From positions 4,900,501-4,964,500 of the forward strand of contig OU015566.1 of assembly GCA_907165135.1 (NCBI GenBank): DNA of 64,000 nucleotides. Direction: 5' to 3'. Position 1 is the first letter of the stretch; the number at the start of each line of letters is the position of its first letter. This DNA comes from Oikopleura dioica. Its lineage: Eukaryota; Chordata; Appendicularia; Copelata; Oikopleuridae. A program made the position numbers and the translations under genes. Of this stretch, positions 56,351 through 64,000 are shown piece by piece. The notes below the pieces were generated by a model that made no database searches, had not been told where the DNA came from, and was given only the letters and a program-made list of their open reading frames with translations.

Positions 56351-56414
56351 CATTTGACATTCTGACAGACATTGTCTGTTTTGAGCACATCAGGATTTCA
56401 TCGCAAGAAAAAAT

Positions 56415-56755
56415 TCAAATCGACTCCAATCGGGAAGAGTTTTCCCGGAAGATGATACTTGGGAATTTCAACAAGAATTTAGGGTCAACAGTGAGCAAGC
56501 AGATATCGTAACAGCCGAAGAAGCGAAGCAGAAATGCACCTACTTGGTTTTCAAGTTTTACGAAGAGAGAATTCTGCCTGAACAAGAAACAGCTGAAGAG
56601 AGGATTCAGTCCGCAATGCAACCCAAAAATAAAATGTCTTTGAATAAATAAAGACATCACAAAAGAATAAACTTTGCCTATCAAGAAAGAAGTGTTGCGT
56701 CAGCAGGAAAGAATGTTGAGAACTGCACGAAGATTCTTTTGACCTGTTTTGAAAA
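56415..56755 (+). pseudogene. HP1 fragment
   Basis: Carries the start of HP1 exon 2 (PEDDTWE) joined directly to the end of HP1 intron 3 and then exon 4 (NSEQADIVTAEEAKQKC, FKFYEERILPEQETAEERIQ), ending MSLNK-stop. Intron sequence and 3' flank are retained, so this is a DNA-level copy with an internal deletion, not a retrocopy. Compare 2715-3353 on the minus strand. Confidence 0.85.
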
Positions 56756-56819
56756 CATCCCGATCCCAGTCCAAGGATCAAAGAAGACGCTCAATTTTGG
56801 CCTTTTTTTAATTTTTCAT

Positions 56820-56940
56820 ATTGCGGAAACTGGACGAATTCAACGAACAAATGACGAGAAAAACTTTAGCCAAGTTTCTGGTCCTGCCACTACTTTTAGG
56901 TTTCCTTTCAATAATCGATATCATTAAAAATATCAAAATA
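56820..56940 (+). pseudogene. Copy of the 32.5 kb unrecognised 3' exon
   Basis: KLDEFNEQMTRK and FSQVSGPATTF...FPFNNRYH correspond to LDAMDEFDDEMMRKYFSQVS and GFPFSKRYH of the exon at 32.45-32.6 kb. Only the 3' part is present and a frame slip lies between the halves. Confidence 0.65.
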
Positions 56941-57067
56941 CAGAAGAAGCACTCATTTCCACTCTTAATCACCGCGCTCAAAATCAGAATAAAGATAATC
57001 ATGTTTTCACTCGCCATGAGATTTTTATTGCAGAAGAAAATATGAAAAAGAAAATAAAGAAAAGCTT

Positions 57068-59615
57068 TTAAGCAAGAGGATTGGTAATGCCGCCAATAGT
57101 GGCTTCATTTCTCTTCGTGTAGAAAAAGTATCCTCCGGCAACAGCAGCAATGACGAAGACGGTGACGCCGACAGCAGCGCCTGCGGCCATGCCAACGTCG
57201 ACCGGAGGCTTCGGTTGGAAGCAGTTGTTGCCCATGCCCGAGTCGATTGTTGGGTCGAAACAGCATCCGAATTCTAGCATGCACTCTGTCTCCGAAATGC
57301 CGACGAATCCACAAGACTTGATTTTACTCGAAATCGCGGCAGTGCAAAACTCGGTCGGAGCGACCTTTTGCAGAGGAACGGTTTCGTTTCTCGACACGGC
57401 GAGTCCTTCCAAGTGCCAATCTCGTCCATGGCCACGCAATCTTCCGGCTCTTGCCAATCATTCGGCTCCCCATTTTCCCAGTTAAAGTAGCTGGCGCCAG
57501 TTCCATCGTCCCACTGCCAGCCGAAAGCGCCTTTGTACTGCATTCCGATCCACATCGAGTTTTCGGCGTGGGCGATTTTCGTGAACTGGTCTTTTATGAT
57601 TCTGTTGTAGCCGGAGGAGTGGATGCTGCCAAGATTGCCGCCTTGGATTTTGCATTGCATGGCGGCTTGTGAATACGGCTGCGCCTCGCTGTAGATTCTT
57701 GTGCAGTGGTGACCAAGGAGGCTCCAGCCATCGGGGCATTCCTGAGGCTTTCCGAGCTTTGCATCGATGTCTTCGTATGAATTGAGCGGGACCTCGTAGA
57801 ACTCACTTTTGCAAATAAACGCTTTTTGCTCGGAACAGCCGGAGGTCTTGTACATTTTCGTCTCCGAGTCCAAAAACGCGCAGGGCTGATTTCCAGAGTC
57901 TCCAGCCCAATCTTGACGCGTCAGTGGAACTCCGTCGATCCATTCGAATCTGTCGCTTCCTTGTCGATCACTGAAAAGAGCGGTTTGAAAGGAAACAAGC
58001 TTCTTGAGCTTACTTTTTCTTGAGACCGATCCAGATTCCATCTGGCAGATCTGTTGGCTTTCGCTGCGGGAGTTGATCGTCCCGGAAGAAGGATTTGGCA
58101 AACTCGACTTCGTACTCGTCCCACATCGTCATCAAATAGGTTGCTTTGGCTGCGGACTCGCCATTTTCGGAGCAAAATTTGTTTGCATCGTCGAAGGGTT
58201 TTCGGTCAGTGAATAACTAAAAACCATAAAGAGGGAAAATTTTTAATAGAAAACCTTGTAGCAAGCAGAATGGTAAGGAATCCAACCCGGCCCGCATTTC
58301 ACATCGGGCAGCGAAATCCAAGTCGGGTACTGCGACTGATAGCTAGAACTCTGTTCGTGCGAACAAACCCACGGGTGAGGATCGCCAAAATTGCCAGCGG
58401 TTGAGTAAGTGCCGCAGTAGACGTTGTTCCATTGGCCGACTCGGAAAGCATCGTGGAAATTCGCGTCGTTTCGCCAGGACATGACGACGCATTTGTCTTG
58501 GGTGGATTGGGCGTGATTGGGCTTTCCCGGAACCCAGTTGTCGTATTTTAGGCGGTCTTCGTTGATGAGACTAAAATAAGTATTCGTTTGCGGGATCAAA
58601 GAGGAGAGCGAATACCTGAAGTAATAATCATAATAAGCATGATTGTAAACTCCAATAAACGGATCCGCCCCGAAAAACCACGGCCCAAGAAGCGATGCAA
58701 CCAACGAATTGTGCTCTTCTGTCGGAAGCATGGCCAAATCAGCTCCTTCCCAGTCCTCGTTGCATTTTGCTCGCGCATCATTCCACTTCAAAAATCCAGC
58801 CGGGTCGAAACCTGATCCGCCATCGACCCGAAAACCGTCGAATTTGTAGCAGTACCCGCCGAATGGATACCAGCCAGGTTTGCAACCTCCCTTGGCGGGG
58901 AGACCATTGTCTGGCTCAGGATCCCAAGGTTGTTTTCCATCGACTTCGAATTGGCAAAGATCGGAGTAGATACCCGTGCAAGTCATGTCCATCCACGTTC
59001 CGTTGTAAACAGCACCATTACTCGAATAGCTTGATTTTTATTTCGGGAATTTTCGACAGATACTTACTAAAATCGAGCACAATCGTAGGAGTTCGTATTC
59101 GGCTCCGTTCCGTACCAATTCGTGTAAGTGATTGGACTACCGTCGGACCAGTACCACTCACAGTTTTGACATGTTTTTCGAAGCCCGATTCGTGGATAGT
59201 AATAGACGTTTGCTCCGTCCATGAGCGCGATGATCATCTGGCGAATGACTTCGTTTTCTTCAGGCGATCTTATTGAGAGCATATTTCCACCCTTTAATTT
59301 CAGTCAACAATTTTTCAGAGATAAATGCCAAAAAAAGCTTCTCTTAGGAAACGTGAAATTTACCTCGACTTCAGTTCCGTTGATTGTAAATTTGAGTCCA
59401 GAGCAAAAAGCGTTCGATTCCGGCCATTCTCCCCTCGTTTTCATCAAATACGCGCATTTTTTCGACCGTCCATTTGTTCCATCGTTGACCAAAACGCCGC
59501 AATTGAGCTTTGTCTCGTAAGAAGTTCCAGCCGGGTTCGGGCAGTTCACATTATCGCATTGAATCTGAGCCCAGCCAAGACGGAGAAAAGCTGATGCTAA
59601 CCAAAAGGATAGCAT
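57068..59615 (-). CDS. C-type lectin receptor, four CTLDs plus trefoil and TM (copy 2)
   Basis: Inverted, very similar copy of the 24.7-27.2 kb gene. The ATG is at 59615 (MLSFWLASAFLRLGWAQIQC) and the stop at 57068. It has the same signal peptide, four CTLDs, trefoil, TM and NPLA tail. One extra intron of about 70 bp follows GAAGTCGAG (about 59365-59293); copy 1 reads straight through there. The three homopolymer sites that break copy 1 are intact here, but this copy has AAAA instead of AAAAA near 57375, just after the last CTLD (PFLCK), shifting the trefoil out of frame. Shared promoter elements lie upstream. Likely a cell-surface glycan receptor, perhaps in immunity or epithelium. Confidence 0.88.
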
Positions 59616-59727
59616 CGCGGTGAAATCTCTTTGAATGAACCGGCAGAATGGGAAAAAGTGTGAAGAAAAGTTTTGCAATTTTATTTTATTTTCGCACTGA
59701 GGAATGAAGAAAAATGCTCGTCGATTG

Positions 59728-59790
59728 CGATTTTATATGTGAAGTTTTATTTACCTCGCGAGAAGTTGAGAAATTCGCGAGATTCTGTAC
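59728..59790 (-). promoter_or_regulatory. Lectin copy 2 promoter with paired TCTCGCGA and TATA
   Basis: On the minus strand TCTCGCGAATTTCTCAACTT and CTCGCGAGGTAAATAAA, then CATATAAAAT, match the block before copy 1 almost base for base. Conservation ends a little upstream of the first motif. Confidence 0.6.
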
Positions 59791-59799
59791 ATTCTCTTT

Positions 59800-60632
59800 T
59801 TATTCATTTCATTGTTAAAATATCAGACACGAAAACTCTCCGAATTGACAGTAAACAGAACCGGGTAAGAATTTTCAGCTTCATGATGATAAATAAACAA
59901 TCGGGAAAAAACCAAGAAAAGACTCCAGTTCTGCGATTCTTTGAAGTCAAACTAAGAAGAAATTGCTTATTCCATTCATCTTTGACTTCAAGAAAATCGA
60001 AACACATAAAATCGGCGCTTTCGAAAAATCATCAAATCGAAAAATTTTCATAAAGAAGTACTTCGGAAACAATCTTCTAGAACCATGTTTAATGATATTT
60101 GTTATTATTCCATACCAATTTCAAGTGTAAAATTTTGATGTTTTTTCGATAAGAAATATACAATCCCCGCTGGCTTTTTTGAAGACAAAAACGATTCTTC
60201 AAGAGTTTATCTGCTTATTTTGACTTCAGTTAAATAAAGATCAGTTGCAAATTGAAACTTTCAAATCGACGACCTGTATTGAAGTTCTAAGTCAAGGTCT
60301 GGAAGATCTCTTATGAAAAGCTGTTCTAGAAACGATTCCGTAAAAATTATTTTTCAATCAATAAGCAAATTCTTGCGAAGCCGCTTTACGGCATCATTTT
60401 TGGCTCTAGAATCGTAACTTGAAGTGATTTTCGTAAAACTAAGACGGTCAAATTTTTTCTAGATTTTCTCCACTCATTCAATATATGCATGGTGTTCTAG
60501 GTCTTAAAATGAGGAAGTGGGTGAAAAAAATTTATAAGCTCTATTTTTAGAGCTTAGACACCTTCGTCGAAAATCTTCAACAAGAACCAAAGTAAAGAAT
60601 GAATAGGAGAATCAGTGAGAACCTAAAAATAC
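59800..60632. other. Intergenic, no gene seen
   Basis: A/T-rich with a TTTGAAGTCAAACTAAGAAG...TTTGACTTCAAGAAAATCGA inverted pair at 59938-60000, related to the 13.4 kb element. No supported exon. Confidence 0.45.
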
Positions 60633-62028
60633 GGTTACACGACGTTTTCAGCAACCGACGTTTTCAGCATACCGACGTTTTCAGCACTGCTGAATTCGTC
60701 GGTTTGCTGAAACGTCGGTTTGCTGAATTCGTTGTTTTTCACCTGGAAACGCGTGGGTGTTTACCGGGACGAAATTTTCAAACCAATTCGATCTAAAGGC
60801 GACGTTCTCGCAATTTACTTGGCTAATTAAAAGTTTAAAAGCATTTCTAAATGAGTCATTAAGAATGCATTATTTAGAAAAAGAATAAGAATTAGCTAAA
60901 TAACTTCTTAATTCATAATTATCATAATAATCATTAGTCACTCTTAGTCACCAGTAAGTTAAGAGTATTAACGTATTATCCAGTTTAGTGAATCTATTTT
61001 TAAAACATTGAAAATAATGATTAATCAATATTGAAAAAGATAAAAATGGTAATATTATTAAATATAATCTTTTGTTACTCATTCATTAATATAGCATAGA
61101 TTTTATGTTATTTTATGGTTACACGACGTTTTCAGCATACCGACGTTTTCAGCAACCGACGTTTTCAGCATAACGACGTTTTCAGCGCTGCTGAATTCGT
61201 CGGTTTGCTGAAAACGTCGGTTTGCTGAATTCGTCGGTTTTCACCTGACAACGCGTGGGCGTTTAGAGAGGCAATCATTTTATCAAACTCCATCAGAAAA
61301 CGATATTTCCGAAATTCGTAAAATAACATAAAATCGATGTAATATTAATGAATCATTTACAAAAGATTACATTTAATAAAAAGTATTCTTTTTATCTTTT
61401 TCAATATTGATCTATCATTATTTTCATTGTTTTAAAAACAGATTCACGAAACTTGATAATTCGTTTATACTGTCAACTTTCTGGTGACTTATAGTTGCTT
61501 ATGATTATTATGATAATAATGTATAAAGAAGTAATTTAGCTAATTCTTACTTTTTCTAAATAATGCATTCTTAATGACTCATTTAGAAATGCTTTTAAAC
61601 TATTAATTAGCCAATTAAATTGCGAGAACCTCGCCTTTAGATCCATTTGGTTTGAAAATTTCGTTCCGGCAAACGCCCACGCGTTTTCAGGTGAAAACCG
61701 ATAATTCAGCAAACCGACGTTTTCAGCAAACCGACGAATTCAGCAGCGCTGAAAATGTCGGTATGCTGAAAACGTCGGTTGCTGAAAACGTCGGTATGCT
61801 GAAAACGTCGTGTAACCTTATTTTATGATCTACGGAAATATCGTTATCAGATGGAGTTTGATAAAATGATGGCCTCTTTTAACGCCCACGCGTTTTCAGG
61901 TGAACAACGACGAATTCAGCAAACCGACGTTTTCAGCAAACCGACGAATTCAGCAGCGCTGAAAATGTCGTTATGCTGAAAACGTCGTTTGCTGAAAACG
62001 TCGGTATGCTGAAAACGTCGTGTAACCA
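60633..62028. mobile_element. Interleaved fold-back element (A-B-A'-B')
   Basis: Termini GGTTACACGACGTTTTCAGC and its complement, flanked by AAAAATAC on both sides (an 8-bp target copy). The terminal zones are 16-17 bp tandem units (TTTTCAGCA..CCGACG) in alternating orientation, followed by CACCTG..AACGCGTGGG. Segment A (60633 to about 61116) recurs inverted at about 61340-61818. Segment B (about 61117-61340) recurs inverted at about 61819-62028. No coding frame is found. Confidence 0.75.
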
Positions 62029-62246
62029 AAAATACCTCGAAGTCCGTTCTTTTTACCCTAAAATTTTTCTTTCAAAAGGGCAGTGTATTTAACACGGGCT
62101 TGTTAGTCAGCGTGCGCATAATTTCCGCGCAGGTCAATTTGAACAAAAGCCGCTTTCAGGTCGTTACTCCGCTCCGAGGATTTTTGTAGCACTCCGATTA
62201 TATAGTGAGTCAAAGAGAAAAGGATCGTGATCCCCGTGAGACTAAA

Positions 62247-62813
62247 ATGGAGAAATCGTTGATTGAGCTTTTCGAAAAAGTTGATGGCAACAAGGATAGA
62301 ATGATGAGCAAGGATGAACTCAAGGTTAGTCCAAAACAAAGATAAGGGGGCCCCTTATCTGTTGTTGCCAGAAGGAGTCCCCTAAAATATGGATTAAGCG
62401 CTCTCTGATTGGCCTTTTTACTGAGGAGCCTCCGACAAGACGCTCTTAGCGGAAAGAGCCAATCAGAGAGCGCTGAATCCATATTTAAGGGGATCCCCAA
62501 AGTAAAAATATTCAATCTTTCCCATGCCGTAACAGACAGATCCCCTTATTTTCTATTCAAAAACTACCTCAGGATGCTTTGAAACAGCTTTGCGAAACCG
62601 TCAAAAACGACTCCACTTCTCCCTTGTATTTCATTCTCAGCGATGTTGACCTTTCGGACTCCAACTTGGGTAAATCCCATTTTTATCTTTTCAAACAAAA
62701 AATTTTCCCAAGAACGAATAACGCGAAAAGCCTTCAACGAAATCGACACCGATCGCTCTGGAACAATCACTTTTGAAGAATTCGCCAATTCTGATTGGAC
62801 CCTTTCTCTGTGA
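62247..62813 (+). CDS. Small two-EF-hand calcium-binding protein
   Basis: A 91-aa calmodulin-like protein. Exons 62247-62324, 62573-62669 and 62713-62813 (276 nt). EF-hand 1 follows MEKSLIELFEKV with loop DGNKDRMMSKDE. EF-hand 2 is RKAFNEIDTDRSGTITFEEF with loop DTDRSGTITFEE. Both have acidic residues at positions 1, 5 and 12 expected for Ca binding. The middle (FILSDVDLSDSNL) has a partial, probably non-binding loop split by intron 2. No signal peptide, so it is intracellular. The first intron holds a hairpin repeat. Its stop is 24 bases from the stop of the channel gene on the other strand. Confidence 0.88.
62338..62505. repeat. Hairpin in EF-hand intron 1
   Basis: GGATTAAGCGCTCTCTGATTGGC and GCCAATCAGAGAGCGCTGAATCC face each other, with GGGGGCCCC/GGGGATCCCC outer parts. 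It fills most of the 248-bp intron. Confidence 0.7.
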
Positions 62814-62837
62814 AATTGACAAGAAATTGAAATATTG

Positions 62838-64000
62838 CTAGCATTTACTGGAATCATGAATTGGGCTAGGCGTAGCAGGAATTCTCGAAGAAGAGCAGGT
62901 TAAAACATTGTTCAGCTTTTCGAGCTTGTCTCCTCGCTCGATGCAGTTGGAGGATTCTAGAGTCGAGCCGAACTCAGCATCTCGGCGGGTGGGTTGGGGA
63001 CTGCGGACGGCGGAAAGATGGAAATTCAGGGATAATCGAGCAATTCGACCCTGAAGATAAAAAATAATTGGGAAATAATTTTTACCTGGAAACTGGACAT
63101 CGTTTTGATCATCAGTTTCTCCAAAAATATAATTATCGTCGGCGCCGAAAAGCCTAGAAAGAACGCGATACTTCCTCCAACATCTGACATGAATCGCTCA
63201 AGCGGATATCGCGGTTTTTCTTCAGTTGATTCGACGCGGGAATTCATTTCGATGAAGACGGAATTGATGGAGACGTCTTTTGGCGCGTTGATGGTGAGGG
63301 AGGGATAGCCATATTGGACTGTGATTGGTTGTTGATATTTTGATAAAAAATTTAATTTTATGGAAATTGCCAAAAATGAATGATAAATAAAAATTAACGA
63401 TTTTGAGTCGAAACCTTTCCTGATGACATTGAAAGCTCTGAATTCTCGCAAGTTGTGGTGCAATTACAGTCGAATCGAAGTAGAGAATCAAATTTCTTAC
63501 AACATAGAAGTCCTTCTCGTTTGTTTTTATATACCTGTAAAATTTCTTTGACGCAGAAAATATGGTCGAAAATCTTGCAATCGGGATAAGTGTATAAGTC
63601 CTCATATTGACGAAAAAACGGAGCTCGGCATCCGCAAGCTTTTAGCACCTTGTCGACTTAAGGGTATAGCCTGTGAGATTGAACAAACGGAAAATTGAGT
63701 TACCCTTGCATTCGTGAAAACAGCTTTCCACAGTGTATTCAGCGCGGCTGTACTTCAGCGTTCCATTTTTGATGCACTGGGAGTACGGTTTTCCGAGCTT
63801 GACGTACTTTGCTCTCGAGAGCTCTAGAATGGCTGCGTTTTTCGGATTGATCTGCAGCGATTTGGATCGAGCAACACTTTTGCTGTCATCTTCTGTGTAG
63901 TAAAGAGTGAACCCGTCGTAGAAGTTTTTCCAGCCGACGGACCAGTCCGTTTTATTGTAGATCGTGACTAGAATTGATGCTCGAAATTGATGTTTTACCC
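62838..64000 (-). CDS. DEG/ENaC sodium channel, C-terminal part (runs off window)
   Basis: Amiloride-sensitive-type cation channel subunit, trimer-forming, in the plasma membrane. Only the 3' portion is in the window. Minus-strand exons run from 64000 through the extracellular domain (SLQINPKNAAILELSRAKYV, PYSQC, YTVESCFHEC, KACGCRAPFF, CNCTTTC). TM2 is YPLERFMSDVGGSIAFFLGFSAP (GFS at the usual GxS selectivity position). A cytoplasmic tail of about 85 residues follows to TAG 62838-62840. The exon that brings TM2 (63318-63086) is in frame only if the previous intron starts GA (63419) rather than the nearby GT (63414), or if there is a base error. N-terminus and TM1 lie beyond the edge. Confidence 0.88.

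Noticed and set aside
56415-56755. HP1 copy as a retrotransposed pseudogene
   Set aside because: It retains the tail of an intron and the 3' genomic flank, and lacks a poly(A) tract.

Overview
This is eukaryotic (animal) genomic DNA. Genes are split into short exons by mostly 38-60 bp GT-AG introns with a T-rich stretch and CAG/TAG before the exon. The protein families are metazoan: DEG/ENaC channel, cadherin, ZP domain, CUB-MAM-sushi, C-type lectin with trefoil, HP1. Tiny introns, close gene packing in places, many non-autonomous DNA transposons and one probable GA-AG intron fit a larvacean tunicate (Oikopleura-like). That placement is inference; the sequence only proves a compact metazoan genome. 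Exon models were joined by eye. Several totals divide exactly by three (HP1 591 nt, SLC17-like 1458, CUB-MAM 2193, FMN reductase 615, cadherin 2565, UBL protein 774, EF-hand 276, small membrane proteins 279 and 297), which supports them.

Layout. 0-2.3 kb: cytosolic sulfotransferase (-) interrupted by a hAT-like element. 2.8-3.5 kb: HP1 (-). 3.7-6 kb: fragments of an SLC17-like gene and a kelch gene plus fold-back elements. 6.1-8.7 kb: unrecognised cysteine-rich membrane protein (-). 9.0-13.2 kb: kelch remnant, intact SLC17-like transporter (+), small coiled-coil gene (+), repeats. 14.6-17.7 kb: GPI-type CUB-MAM-sushi protein (+). 17.9-19.0 kb: two transposons. 19.1-19.8 kb: NADPH-dependent FMN reductase (+). 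21.3-24.2 kb: ZP-domain protein (+). 24.7-27.2 kb: four-CTLD/trefoil lectin receptor (+). 27.4-31.05 kb: a small membrane-protein gene cut in two by a 3.3 kb palindrome with a 9-bp target duplication. 31-48.7 kb: gene-poor, full of fold-back repeats, with two small genes and several coding-like fragments. 48.8-52.8 kb: cadherin (+). 53.85-54.8 kb: ubiquitin-like-domain protein (+). 54.9-57 kb: mosaic of pieces of at least four genes found elsewhere in the window, plus a second coiled-coil gene (-). 57.1-59.6 kb: second lectin receptor (-). 60.6-62.0 kb: interleaved fold-back. 62.2-62.8 kb: EF-hand gene (+). 62.8-64 kb: 3' part of a DEG/ENaC channel (-), running off the edge.

The genes do not form one pathway. 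Their shared theme is local duplication: lectin receptor x2 plus a tail fragment, SLC17-like x1 plus three fragments, coiled-coil gene x2, HP1 x1 plus a fragment, kelch fragments x2. Many breakpoints lie next to inverted-repeat elements. Several otherwise good genes differ from their paralogue by one base in a homopolymer, so some apparent pseudogenes may be consensus errors.
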